Positions 1 through 7,870 of a stretch of DNA of 64,000 nt are shown in pieces. The notes beneath the pieces were generated by a model that did no database searches, was not told the origin of the DNA, and saw only the letters and a program-made list of their open reading frames with translations. Both the position numbers and the translations under genes were made by a program. The stretch lies in the NCBI RefSeq assembly GCF_001940455.1, contig NZ_MKQR01000015.1, positions 1 through 64,000 of the forward strand, read 5' to 3'. Every line of letters begins with the position of its first letter. Positions within the stretch are counted from its first letter, which is position 1. Source of the stretch: Actinokineospora bangkokensis. GTDB taxonomy: Bacteria > Actinomycetota > Actinomycetes > Mycobacteriales > Pseudonocardiaceae.

Positions 1-747
1 GGGGTCGAGCACGGCGGTGGGCACCGGCGGGGCGAACGGCCCGGCCAGCTCGGCCTCGGCGGCGATGGCCAGCAGCAGGGCCGGGTTGCCCGCCCCGAAG
101 CGCACCAACCGCTCCAGCAGCTCCGGCTCGGCCCCGCCCGCCAGCTCCGCGACCGCGGCGACGTCGAGCGGTGGCAGCTCCACCAGCACCGGCGGCACCG
201 CCGTGCCGCCGAGCTGCCCGGCCACCCTGGCCTGCGCGGCGCGCGCGGCGGGCTGGTGGCCCAGCAGCGGGGTCTCGCCGCCGCCGGTGGTCACCGCGAC
301 CAGCACCCGGCCGGAGCGCAGCCTGCGCACCAGGTGCCCGAAGGCGCGCAACGACTCGTCGTCGACGTGCTCGGCGTCGTCGAGCACCACCGCGACCGGG
401 GTGCGCCGCTGGGCCTCCAGCAGCGCCGCGAGCAGCCGGTCGCCCGCGGCGGGCGCGGTGGCGGGCAGGTCGTCGTCGACGCCGAGGCCGCGCAGCACCT
501 GCCGGGCGGCCTCCCCGGGCAGCTCGCGCTCGTCGGGGTGGCCGGGCACCCAGACCCCGACGACGTCCGGCGCGGAGCCCAGCGCCCAGCGCAGCAGCGA
601 GGTGCGCCCGGACCCGGCCTGGCCGCGCACCCGCAGCACCCGCGGCGCCCCGCCGCGCACCGCGGCCAGGCAGGCGAGCAGCACCGCCACCTGCGGTCCG
701 CGCCCGACCGGTGCCCCGCCCCGGTCCGGGTCGGACGGGCTGCCCAT
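1..747 (-). CDS. AAA/P-loop ATPase, LuxR (LAL/MalT-like) regulator N-terminus, partial
   Basis: The gene starts at ATG 747 behind a G-rich stretch and runs off the left edge, so only 249 codons are visible. A P-loop reads GQAGSGRTS near residues 42-50. The usual Walker A lysine is arginine here, which is odd and could weaken nucleotide binding. A Walker B strand (VAVVLDDAEHVD) follows near residues 118-129, then the region typical of STAND/AAA_16 ATPases at the front of large LuxR-type regulators. The HTH that would confirm this lies outside the window. What is seen: a nucleotide-binding domain. What is inferred: a MalT/LAL-type transcriptional regulator. A different STAND protein is possible. 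Confidence 0.7.
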   Translation of the reverse strand, partial: MGSPSDPDRGGAPVGRGPQVAVLLACLAAVRGGAPRVLRVRGQAGSGRTSLLRWALGSAPDVVGVWVPGHPDERELPGEAARQVLRGLGVDDDLPATAPAAGDRLLAALLEAQRRTPVAVVLDDAEHVDDESLRAFGHLVRRLRSGRVLVAVTTGGGETPLLGHQPAARAAQARVAGQLGGTAVPPVLVELPPLDVAAVAELAGGAEPELLERLVRFGAGNPALLLAIAAEAELAGPFAPPVPTAVLDP

Positions 748-1085
748 GCGCGTGCCCCCCGATGCCTGCCGGTCCTGCCGAGCGACCAGCTGGACCGCCC
801 CGTGCACTCCACACCCCCCCGGGTGGCGCAGGCCAGGCGGCACGACCGGAGATCAACCCAACGGGTGACACGCGCCAGGGTACGGGGGGTGGCGGGCGCC
901 CGCCGTGCCCCTCCACCTTGGACCCGCGCGGGGTGAGGGACCCTCACCGGGTTCCACAGAGGACCCGAGCAGGCCCCGACCCGCGGCCGGGTCCGACGGG
1001 GGTCCCACCGCGCGTCCAGTGACCTGCGCGAAAGAACTTTCACGTCCACTGAGGACGGTCGGGCGCGGCGCGGCGGCGGGCCGGG
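748..1085. other. 338-bp intergenic region
   Basis: No convincing gene; the open frames here are GC-driven shadows. It holds the promoter side of the leftward ATPase gene, a perfect palindrome at 932-948, and a small inverted repeat (GAAAG-aa-CTTTC) at 1030-1041. The leftward TetR gene ends at its right border. Confidence 0.5.
932..948. promoter_or_regulatory. 17-bp perfect palindrome, candidate operator
   Basis: GGTGAGGG-A-CCCTCACC has 8-bp perfect arms with one central base. It lies about 185 bp upstream of the leftward P-loop regulator start. Operator function is inferred from symmetry only; no T-run follows, so a terminator is less likely. Confidence 0.35.
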
Positions 1086-1667
1086 TCAGCCGCGCAGCGC
1101 CGGGTCCGGGGTGACGAACAGCCCATCGACGATCACCTTGATCAGCCGCTGGGTGGGGTGGTCGCGCCTGGTCTCCCGGGGGCCGGTCTCCATCGCGCCC
1201 TCGACCATCTCGAACACCAGCTCCAGGTCACCGGGCTCGACGTCGGCGCGCACCTCGCCCGCGGCCTGCGCGCGCCGGAAGGCCGGGCCGAGCACGTCCA
1301 TCAGCGCCCGGACCAACCGGTGCTGCTCACCGGTGGGCAGGTCGCGGAACACCGTGACCAGCGAGCGGCGGGCGACCTGCTCGGTGAGGATCGCCGCCAG
1401 CAGCTCGCGGAAGGTGATCTCGGACCTGGCCAGCTCGTCGAGCGCGCACAGGTGGAAGTGGGCCACGGCGTAGGCGAGGGTGCGGCGGTCGGCGAAGTGC
1501 CGGTAGACGGTGGCGCGGCCCAGGCCCGCCCGCCGGGCGACCTCCTCCAGCGTCACCTCGACACCGGGGGTGCGGTACGCCTCGTCGGCCGCGCGCAGGA
1601 TCGCCTCCCGGTTGCGGCGGGCGTCGACCCGCCGGGGTCGCGGCGCCGGGGACCCGATCCCACGCAT
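1086..1667 (-). CDS. TetR family transcriptional regulator
   Basis: This 193-residue protein has a typical TetR N-terminal helix-turn-helix: ILRAADEAY, then LEEVARRAGLGRATVYRHFADR near residues 39-60. A helical ligand domain follows. It is transcribed away from the GMC oxidoreductase gene that starts about 108 bp on the other side, and an inverted repeat (CTACC-N4-GGTAG, 1679-1692) sits between them. Local repression of itself and the oxidoreductase is the simplest reading. The ligand is unknown. Confidence 0.88.
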   Translation of the reverse strand: MRGIGSPAPRPRRVDARRNREAILRAADEAYRTPGVEVTLEEVARRAGLGRATVYRHFADRRTLAYAVAHFHLCALDELARSEITFRELLAAILTEQVARRSLVTVFRDLPTGEQHRLVRALMDVLGPAFRRAQAAGEVRADVEPGDLELVFEMVEGAMETGPRETRRDHPTQRLIKVIVDGLFVTPDPALRG

Positions 1668-1678
1668 GCCCCAGGACC

Positions 1679-1692
1679 CTACCGGCGGGTAG
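1679..1692. promoter_or_regulatory. Candidate TetR operator between TetR and GMC oxidoreductase genes
   Basis: CTACC-GGCG-GGTAG is an inverted repeat 12 bp upstream of the TetR start; a further half-site (CTACCG) occurs near 1733-1738. Binding is inferred from symmetry and from its position between divergent genes. Confidence 0.4.
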
Positions 1693-1774
1693 TGAGATGG
1701 ACAACGAGTTCCTTCTCTCGGATGCCCTGCCTACCGTGCGTGACGAACCAGCACCCACCGGGAGGTCACCGACG

Positions 1775-3349
1775 ATGCCCACGGTCAACCGCCGCTCCGT
1801 CCTGCGCGGCGCCGCCGCCGCCACCGGCCTGACCCTGGTGGGAGCGGGCACCGGCATCGCGGCCAACCGCGTCCGCACCACCCGCGAGGAGCACCGGGTC
1901 GTGATCATCGGCTCCGGCTTCGGCGGCGGCGTCTCGGCGCTGCGCCTGACCCAGGCCGGGGTGCCCGTGCTGGTCCTCGAACGCGGCCTGCGCTGGCCGA
2001 GCGGGCCCAACGCCGAGACGTTCCCGCACGCCACCTCGCCGGACAAGCGGCTGTTCTGGTTGGGGTCGGCGCCGTCGCTTCCGTTCCTGCCGGACGTGCC
2101 CTTCGAGCGCTACACCGGGCTGCTGGAGCGCGTGGCGGGCAAGGGCATGGACATCATGTGCGCGGCGGGCGTCGGCGGCGGGTCGCTGGTGTACCAGGGC
2201 ATGACCCTCCAGCCCGCGAAGGAGGTCTTCAACTCCTGCTTCCCCGAGCAGCTGGACTGGGACCTGATGAACCGGGTGCACTACCCGAGGGTCGCGCGGG
2301 TGTTGGGGTTGCAGACCGCGCCGGACGAGCTGATCGCCAGCAAGACCTACAAGGCGTCGCGCATCTTCGCCAGGAACGCCCAGCGCGCGGGGTTCTCCGT
2401 CGAGAAGATCCCCATGCCGATCGACTGGAGCTTCGCGCTGCGCGAGCTGACCGGCGAGCTCAAGCCCTCCTACACCAACGGCGACTGCGCGATGGGCGTC
2501 AACAACGGCGGCAAGCACTCCGTCGACGTCACCTACATCGCCGCGGCCGAGGCCACCGGGCTGTGCACGGTCGCGACCCTGCACAAGGTCACCGACGTGG
2601 CGAAGCTGCCCGACGGCCGCTGGGAGGTGCGCGTCGACCGGCTCACCACCGGCGGCGCGGTGGTCGAGCAGAAGGTGATCACCGCGGGGACCCTGGTCAT
2701 GGCGGCGGGCCAGGCGGGCACCACCAAGCTGCTCATGCGCGCCGCGGCCAAGGGCGCCATCCCGGACCTCCCGGACGGCCTGGGCACCAACTGGGGCTCC
2801 AACGGCGACCGCATCTACACCTGGACCACCCTGGCCGAGGACTTCGGCGCCCCGCAGGGCGGCCCGGTGGTCTACGGCAGCAAGGAGTGGGACGACCCGG
2901 CCACCGCCAACACCGTCATCCAGGCGTCGCTGCCCCCGCTGCCGAACCTGCGCACGACGATGCTCGTCGGCTACGGCGTCAGCGCGGGCCGGGGCAGGTT
3001 CACCTACGACGCGCGCACCGACGACGCCGTGCTCCAGTGGGACACCAAGGCCGACGCGCCGCTGAGCAAGCGCATCCACGAGCGCATCACCGCCGTCGCG
3101 GGCCCGCTGTCGACGCTCATCGACACCACCGGCATCGCCCCCAACACCTGGCACCCGCTGGGCGGGGCGAGCATGGGCATCGTCTGCGACCTGGAGGGGC
3201 GGGTGCGCGGGCACCGCGGCCTGTACGTGCTCGACGGCGCGCTCATGCCGGGCACCAGCGCCGCCTGCAACCCGTCGATGACGATCGCCGCGGTGGCCGA
3301 GCGGGCGCTGGACGAGATCGTGCGCAAGGACGTCGGCACGGTGATCTGA
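1775..3349 (+). CDS. GMC oxidoreductase, cholesterol-oxidase-like, Tat-exported
   Basis: ATG 1775 is preferred over the upstream in-frame ATG 1697 because GGGAGG lies just before it and the protein then opens with a twin-arginine signal (NRRSVLRG followed by an Ala/Leu-rich stretch). The FAD-binding Rossmann motif GSGFGGGVSALRL follows. The C-terminus carries WHPLGGASMG and YVLDGALMPG with NPSMTIAAVAER, matching the His and Asn catalytic positions of flavin cholesterol oxidases. About 524 residues is normal for that family. An exported sterol or alcohol oxidase is likely; the exact substrate is not shown by sequence. The divergent TetR gene is its probable regulator. Confidence 0.85.
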   Translation: MPTVNRRSVLRGAAAATGLTLVGAGTGIAANRVRTTREEHRVVIIGSGFGGGVSALRLTQAGVPVLVLERGLRWPSGPNAETFPHATSPDKRLFWLGSAPSLPFLPDVPFERYTGLLERVAGKGMDIMCAAGVGGGSLVYQGMTLQPAKEVFNSCFPEQLDWDLMNRVHYPRVARVLGLQTAPDELIASKTYKASRIFARNAQRAGFSVEKIPMPIDWSFALRELTGELKPSYTNGDCAMGVNNGGKHSVDVTYIAAAEATGLCTVATLHKVTDVAKLPDGRWEVRVDRLTTGGAVVEQKVITAGTLVMAAGQAGTTKLLMRAAAKGAIPDLPDGLGTNWGSNGDRIYTWTTLAEDFGAPQGGPVVYGSKEWDDPATANTVIQASLPPLPNLRTTMLVGYGVSAGRGRFTYDARTDDAVLQWDTKADAPLSKRIHERITAVAGPLSTLIDTTGIAPNTWHPLGGASMGIVCDLEGRVRGHRGLYVLDGALMPGTSAACNPSMTIAAVAERALDEIVRKDVGTVI

Positions 3350-3393
3350 CCACCCCGCTGACCACCCCGCGCGGCCGGGGTGAGAATCGGCGG

Positions 3394-4269
3394 GTGACAC
3401 CGACCGCGATCCTCGGCGCGGGCGCCATCGGCATGGCGCTCGCCGCGCACCTCGACTCCACCGGGCACCCCGTCACCCTCGTCGGCGGGCGCCCGCGGAC
3501 CTCGATCACCCTGACCACGCCGACGACGACCAGCACCCACCCGGTCGCCCACGAGCCGGTGCCGACCGGGCCCGCGGAGCTGGTCGTCGTCGCGGTCAAG
3601 GCGCACCAGACCCCGGAGCTGGCCGGGGCGCTGCGGGTGCTGTGCGCCGAGGGCACCACCGTGCTGGTCGCGCAGAACGGCGTCGAGCACCGCGAGCGCC
3701 TGGCCCCCTTCACCGGGCCCGCCGCGATCGTCCCCGCGATCGCCTACCTCAACGCCGAGCGCACCGCCGTCGACCGCACCTCGGTCCGCTCCACCCCCGG
3801 GCCGGACCTGCTGCTGCCCGACGACGACGCCGCGCGCGCCGTGGCGGGGCGGTTCGCCGGCGCGGACCTGCGGGTCGCGACCACCTCGGACTTCACCACC
3901 GCGCTCTGGACGAAGCTGCTGCTCAACGTCACCGGCAACCCCATCACCGCGCTCACCGGCAGGCGGGCGGAGGTGCTGCGCGACGAGCACGTCGGCGCCG
4001 TGGCCGAGGCGCTGCTGACCGAGGCGGTGGCGGTGGGCCGGGCCGAGGGCGCCGACCTGCCCGACGACGCCGTGGCGGGCGCGCTGGCCTGGTTGCGCGG
4101 GCTGGCCGACGGCGCGACCAGCAGCATGCTCCAGGACCGGGAGGCGGGGTCGCCGCTGGAGAACGACGCGCTGACCGGGGCGGTCCTGCGCGCCGCCGAC
4201 CGGCACGGCCTGCCCGTCCCCACCCACCGCACGGTGAACGCCCTGCTCGGCGTGGTCAACCGGACGTGA
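3394..4269 (+). CDS. Ketopantoate reductase (ApbA/PanE) family oxidoreductase
   Basis: GTG 3394 begins a 291-residue protein with N-terminal NAD(P) motif GAGAIG. The family landmarks VAVKAHQT (active-site Lys), QNGVEH and WTKLLLN follow, and the C-terminal domain signature SSMLQDREAG...END is present. This family reduces 2-dehydropantoate to pantoate with NADPH in coenzyme A synthesis, but many actinobacterial paralogues act on other 2-keto acids. No pan genes are nearby, so the pantoate role is not assigned. It lies 44 bp after the GMC gene on the same strand and could be co-transcribed with it. Confidence 0.85.
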   Translation: MTPTAILGAGAIGMALAAHLDSTGHPVTLVGGRPRTSITLTTPTTTSTHPVAHEPVPTGPAELVVVAVKAHQTPELAGALRVLCAEGTTVLVAQNGVEHRERLAPFTGPAAIVPAIAYLNAERTAVDRTSVRSTPGPDLLLPDDDAARAVAGRFAGADLRVATTSDFTTALWTKLLLNVTGNPITALTGRRAEVLRDEHVGAVAEALLTEAVAVGRAEGADLPDDAVAGALAWLRGLADGATSSMLQDREAGSPLENDALTGAVLRAADRHGLPVPTHRTVNALLGVVNRT

Positions 4270-4273
4270 TGTA

Positions 4274-4303
4274 GACAGCTGCAACTGGACAGTCCAAGCT
4301 GTC
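4274..4303. promoter_or_regulatory. Nested inverted repeats upstream of MFS gene
   Basis: GACAGCT (4274-4280) and AGCTGTC (4297-4303) form an inverted repeat, with a second palindrome TGGAC-A-GTCCA (4286-4296) inside. The site is 19 bp upstream of the exporter start, a usual place for a repressor operator. The protein that binds is unknown. Confidence 0.4.
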
Positions 4304-4321
4304 GAACCTACCGTGGGGGGC

Positions 4322-5689
4322 ATGGCGCGGACGGGGATGCGGGTGCGGCAGCGGTTCGACCGGCGGCTGATCGCGCCGATGGTGCTCGGCTCGGCGCTCA
4401 ACCCGGTCAACTCCTCGATGCTGGCCGTGGCCCTGGTGCCCATCGGCATCGCCTTCGGCGCTCCCCCGTCGGAGACGGCGTGGCTGGTCACCGGCCTCTA
4501 CCTGGCCACCGCGGTCGGGCAGCCGGTGATCGGCAGGCTCGTCGACGCCTTCGGCCCGCGCCCGCTCTACCTGCTCGGCACCGGGCTGGTCGGGGTCGCC
4601 GGGGTGCTGGGGGTCCTCGCGCCGCGGTTGTGGGTGCTCGTGCTGGCCAGGGTGCTGCTGGGCTTCGGCACGTCGGCGGCGTTCCCGGCGTCGATGTCGC
4701 TGCTGCGCACCGAGGCCGAGCGCACCGGGATGGCCAGCCCGGCCGGGGTGCTGGCCACCCTGTCGGCGTCCAGCCAGGTGATCTCGGCGATCGGGCCGAC
4801 GCTGGGCGGGTTCCTCATCGGGGTGGGCGGCTGGCACCTGATCTTCGCGATCAACGTGCCGCTGTCGCTGGCGTGCCTGGCGCTGGGGTGGCTGTGGCTG
4901 CCCAGGACCCACCGCGGCGGGCACCACGGGATCGACGTGACGGGGATGGCGCTGTTCGCCGCGGCGCTGACGTCGCTCATGCTGTTCCTGATGCTGCCCG
5001 GGCTGACGACGCTCCCCTTGGCGGTGGTGGCGGTCGGCCTGGCCGCCCTGTTCGCCCGGCGGGAGTTGGGGATGGCCAGCCCGTTCCTGGACCTGCGGGT
5101 GCTCGCGGGCAACCGCCCACTGCTGCTGACCTACCTGCGCCAGGTCCTCTCCTACATCACGGCTTACGCCTACCTGTACGGGTTCACGCAGTGGTTGGAG
5201 CACGGGAGGGGGCTGTCGCCGCAGGGCGCCGGGCTGGCGATGCTGCCGATGTCGGGCGCGGCGATCCTCGCCACGGCCGTCACCGGGCGCAGCGCCAGGG
5301 TGCGCGGGAAGCTGGTGGTGGGCGGGGTGGTGCAGGTGTTGGCCTGCTTGGGCTTGCTGGTCGTGGACGGGAGCAGTCCGGTGTGGGTGCTCGCGGGGAT
5401 CGGCGTCCTGGTGGGCATCCCGCAGGGGCTCAACGGGTTGGCGAACCAGAACGCGCTCTACGCCCAGGCCGACGCCGAGCGGATGGGGGCCTCCGCCGGG
5501 CTGCTCCGGACGTGCACGTACCTGGGCGCCCTGGTGTCCGCGGCCGTCACAGCCGCCTTCTTCCACAACGGGGCGGGCACCGCGGGCCTGCACGGGATGT
5601 CCTGGTTGCTGCTGGGCGTCGCCGGGCTCCTGGTCGTGGTGTCCCTGGCCGACCGCTCGCTGCGCCGGGTGGGCGCCCCGACCGCGTGA
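4322..5689 (+). CDS. MFS transporter, DHA2-like multidrug exporter
   Basis: ATG 4322 or the in-frame GTG 4313 starts a protein of about 455 residues made almost wholly of hydrophobic helices. The segment AWLVTGLYLATAVGQPVIGR then VDAFGPRPLYL is the loop 2-3 signature of drug/proton antiporters. NSSMLAVAL replaces the usual LDxTIVNVAL of DHA2 members. The six G of 4315-4320 abut the ATG, so either start is possible. It is probably a proton-driven efflux pump at the membrane; the substrate is unknown. An inverted-repeat operator precedes it and a TetR gene follows. Confidence 0.85.
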   Translation: MARTGMRVRQRFDRRLIAPMVLGSALNPVNSSMLAVALVPIGIAFGAPPSETAWLVTGLYLATAVGQPVIGRLVDAFGPRPLYLLGTGLVGVAGVLGVLAPRLWVLVLARVLLGFGTSAAFPASMSLLRTEAERTGMASPAGVLATLSASSQVISAIGPTLGGFLIGVGGWHLIFAINVPLSLACLALGWLWLPRTHRGGHHGIDVTGMALFAAALTSLMLFLMLPGLTTLPLAVVAVGLAALFARRELGMASPFLDLRVLAGNRPLLLTYLRQVLSYITAYAYLYGFTQWLEHGRGLSPQGAGLAMLPMSGAAILATAVTGRSARVRGKLVVGGVVQVLACLGLLVVDGSSPVWVLAGIGVLVGIPQGLNGLANQNALYAQADAERMGASAGLLRTCTYLGALVSAAVTAAFFHNGAGTAGLHGMSWLLLGVAGLLVVVSLADRSLRRVGAPTA

Positions 5690-5714
5690 TCGACGGGCGG
5701 GTCGACCGGCGGGG

Positions 5715-5749
5715 TTGACAGGGCGAAGTGTGAGTGGTTTATTACTCCC
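5715..5749 (+). promoter_or_regulatory. Promoter for the TetR gene at 5750, apparently leaderless
   Basis: TTGACA (5715-5720) is followed after 17 bp by TTTATT (5738-5743), and the ATG is only 7 bases downstream. The transcript should therefore start at or near the initiation codon. The operator at 5726-5747 covers the spacer and -10 element, which fits repression by steric block. Confidence 0.5.
5726..5747. promoter_or_regulatory. TetR operator copy 1
   Basis: A 22-bp site begins AAGTGTGAGTG and ends ACTC, with inverted GAGT...ACTC ends. It matches a second site at 6331-6352 in 18 of 22 positions. The two copies lie in front of the TetR gene and of the next gene, the pattern expected for an autoregulated repressor and its target. 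Confidence 0.6.
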
Positions 5750-6313
5750 ATGGCCACGAGCAAGGAGCGGGTGCTCTCGACAGCCGACGAGCGGCGCAAG
5801 ACCGTGCTGCGCACCGCGATCCACGCGTTCGCGGCCAAGGGGTACTACGGGACGACCACCACCGAGGTCGCCAAGGAGGCCGGGATCTCCCAGGCCTACC
5901 TGTACCGGCTGTTCCCCGACAAGGAGGCGCTGTTCGTCGCCGTGATCGAGCACTGCTCGCAGGTGATGGCGCGGTGCATGTCCGACGGCGCGGCGGCGGC
6001 GAGGTCCACCGACCCCGAGGAGGTCCTGGCGGCGATGGGCGACGCGTACGCGCGGCTGATCGTCGACCGGGACCTGCTCATGGTGCTCAGGCAGGCCGAG
6101 TGCGCCGCCAGCGTCCCGGCCATCGGCGACGCGGTCCGGGCCCACCTCGCCAAGCAGGTCGAGTACGCCCGCGCCGTGTCCGGGGCGAGCCCCGAGCAGG
6201 TGCAGCGGTTCTTCGCGACCGGGCAGCTGTGCAACCTCTACACCGCCATCGGCGCCGAGCAGGTCGACGCGCCGTGGGCCCGCACCCTGGGCCTGAACCT
6301 GCGCCACTACTGA
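5750..6313 (+). CDS. TetR family transcriptional regulator
   Basis: The 187-residue protein has an N-terminal HTH (TEVAKEAGISQAYLYRLFPDK) preceded by the usual first helix (RTAIHAFAAKGYYGTT), then a ligand-binding helical domain. Its promoter carries a 22-bp operator that recurs before the downstream epimerase gene. It therefore most likely represses itself and that gene. Whether it also controls the upstream MFS exporter is uncertain, because the exporter has a different palindrome. Confidence 0.9.
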   Translation: MATSKERVLSTADERRKTVLRTAIHAFAAKGYYGTTTTEVAKEAGISQAYLYRLFPDKEALFVAVIEHCSQVMARCMSDGAAAARSTDPEEVLAAMGDAYARLIVDRDLLMVLRQAECAASVPAIGDAVRAHLAKQVEYARAVSGASPEQVQRFFATGQLCNLYTAIGAEQVDAPWARTLGLNLRHY

Positions 6314-6330
6314 GGCGCTTTTCCGTCCGC

Positions 6331-6352
6331 AAGTGTGAGTGATTGACCACTC
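6331..6352. promoter_or_regulatory. TetR operator copy 2
   Basis: AAGTGTGAGTG...CCACTC repeats the site upstream of the TetR gene. Here the inverted arms GAGTG (6337-6341) and CACTC (6348-6352) are perfect. It ends 19 bp before the GTG start of the epimerase gene. Confidence 0.6.
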
Positions 6353-6371
6353 TTACCCTGGAGGTACCGCT

Positions 6372-7286
6372 GTGCACGCTGTCATCGGAACCGGCCCCGC
6401 CGGACTGGCCCTGGTCGACGAGCTCCGCGCCCGCGGCCGCGAGGTCGTCGCGCTCAACCGGGCGGGCGAGGCCGCCGTGCCCGAGGGGGTCGAGGTGCGG
6501 GCGGCGGACGTGACCGACGTGGCCGCCATGCGCGCCCTGGGCCGCGAGGCCGAGGTGGTCTACAACTGCGCCCACGCCCCGTACCACCAGTGGGACGAGC
6601 TGCTCCCCCGGATGCAGGAGGGCTTCCTGGCCGCGGGCGAGAACGCCCGCCTGGTCGTGACGGACACGCTCTACATGTACGGCCCCACCGGCGGGCGACC
6701 CATGACGGAGCAGACCCCGCACGCGGCGACCACCCGCAAGGGCAGGATCCGCGCGGCCATCGCCGCCCGCTACCTCGACGCGCACGACGCGGGGGTCGCG
6801 GAGGTGGCCATCGCCCGCGCCGCCGACTTCTACGGCCCCCGCGTCACCAACTCCGCCCTCGGCGCCGCGGTGTTCCTCCCGGTGCTGCACGGGCAGCCCG
6901 CCTTCGCCCTGGGGGACATCGACCTGCCGCACGCCTACTCCCACATCGAGGACGTCGCCAGGACCCTGGCCACGCTCGGGGACCAGGAGCGGGCCCTGGG
7001 CCGCGCCTGGCACGTCCCGACGGTCTCGGAGTTCTCCACCCGGCAGGTGCACGCGCTCATCGCGGACCTGGTGGGCCACCCGGTCGAGGCGAACGTCCTC
7101 CCCGGACCGACGACGCAGGCCTGGGGCCCGTTCGACGCGGGCTTCATGTCCGAGTACGCGGAACTGTTCTACCAGTACCTCGAACCGCAGGTCGTCGACT
7201 GCACGGCCGTGGCCGAGGCGTTCGACCTCACCCCCGTCCCCTTCGTCGACGGCCTCAAGCAGACCCTCGACTGGTACCGCGCGTGA
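6372..7286 (+). CDS. NAD-dependent epimerase/dehydratase family protein (extended SDR)
   Basis: GTG 6372 is chosen because GGAGG lies 7 bases upstream; the longer frame would place the operator inside the gene. The 304-residue protein opens with an atypical nucleotide motif GTGPAGLAL in place of GxxGxxG. It contains VVTDTLYMYGP and a later SHIEDVARTLATLG, features of atypical extended SDRs acting on small carbonyl compounds or sugars. The usual YxxxK catalytic pair is not obvious, so enzymatic activity needs care. Control by the adjacent TetR protein is inferred from the shared operator. Confidence 0.8.
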   Translation: MHAVIGTGPAGLALVDELRARGREVVALNRAGEAAVPEGVEVRAADVTDVAAMRALGREAEVVYNCAHAPYHQWDELLPRMQEGFLAAGENARLVVTDTLYMYGPTGGRPMTEQTPHAATTRKGRIRAAIAARYLDAHDAGVAEVAIARAADFYGPRVTNSALGAAVFLPVLHGQPAFALGDIDLPHAYSHIEDVARTLATLGDQERALGRAWHVPTVSEFSTRQVHALIADLVGHPVEANVLPGPTTQAWGPFDAGFMSEYAELFYQYLEPQVVDCTAVAEAFDLTPVPFVDGLKQTLDWYRA

Positions 7287-7311
7287 GGTTGTCCCGCAAA
7301 CCCGCCCCTTT

Positions 7312-7343
7312 GTCCCCACCCGGCAGCGTCCCCACCCGGCAGC
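7312..7343. repeat. Two perfect tandem copies of a 16-bp unit
   Basis: GTCCCCACCCGGCAGC occurs at 7312-7327 and again at 7328-7343, followed by a partial third unit (GTCCCC). It lies in the 105-bp gap between two convergent genes. No function is visible. Confidence 0.8.
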
Positions 7344-7391
7344 GTCCCCGACCTGCCACCACGGCCGTGACACCGGGGCGGGCGACGGGAC

Positions 7392-7820
7392 CTACGGGTG
7401 CATGCGCGCGCCTTTGAGGACCTTGTCGGCGGCGTTGCGGGGGGCGTGCAGGCCGATGCCGACCAGGTCGAGGTGGGCGCGGGGGACGGCGCGGACGGCG
7501 GCGCGGTTGGCCTGGTCGTCGCCGGTGGCGAAGAGGTCGGCGGTGAACACGGTGATCAGCAGGCCCCGGTCGACCGCGCGCCGGTGGGCGGTGGTGATGA
7601 CCTCCTTCGTCCCCTGCAGCACGAGGACGGGTTGGCCGAGCATGGGCAGGTACTCGGTGCCGTCGGCGTCCTCGTAGGGGTCCCCGACGCGGTCGGGGTG
7701 GGCGGCGGTGAGCCCGCTGACCAGGAACGCGGTGACGTTCAACTCCTGCCAGGGCAGCAGGTCGTCGCGCAGCAGGACCGCGAACTTGGTGGCGGGGCGG
7801 GTGTCTGTCTGGGGTTCCAC
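7392..7820 (-). CDS. DUF2000 family protein
   Basis: The 142-residue protein has the DUF2000 pattern: KFAVLLRDDLLPWQELNVTAFLVSG near the N-terminus, a central block with QGTKEVITTAHRRA, then HLDLVGIGLHAPRNAADKVLKG at the end. The family is cytoplasmic, resembles peptidyl-tRNA hydrolase 2 in fold, and has no firmly known role. It is divergent from an AraC regulator with about 50 bp between the starts, so control by that regulator is likely. A second DUF2000 gene occurs at 33676-34098 beside an amino-acid dehydrogenase. Confidence 0.85.
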   Translation of the reverse strand: MEPQTDTRPATKFAVLLRDDLLPWQELNVTAFLVSGLTAAHPDRVGDPYEDADGTEYLPMLGQPVLVLQGTKEVITTAHRRAVDRGLLITVFTADLFATGDDQANRAAVRAVPRAHLDLVGIGLHAPRNAADKVLKGARMHP

Positions 7821-7870
7821 GGTGGCCAGCGTGGCCCGGACGCGGGGGTCCGGTCTTGTACAGTCTTAGC

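Noticed and set aside
3350-3393. Short tandem CTGACCACCCCG repeat after the GMC gene as a regulatory element
   Set aside because: Two copies in a very GC-rich gap of 44 bp; too short and low in complexity to support a function.
4256-6307. A 683-codon open frame antisense to the MFS and TetR genes
   Set aside because: Low-complexity Arg/Gln/His/Pro composition and no motif; the sense genes are clear.
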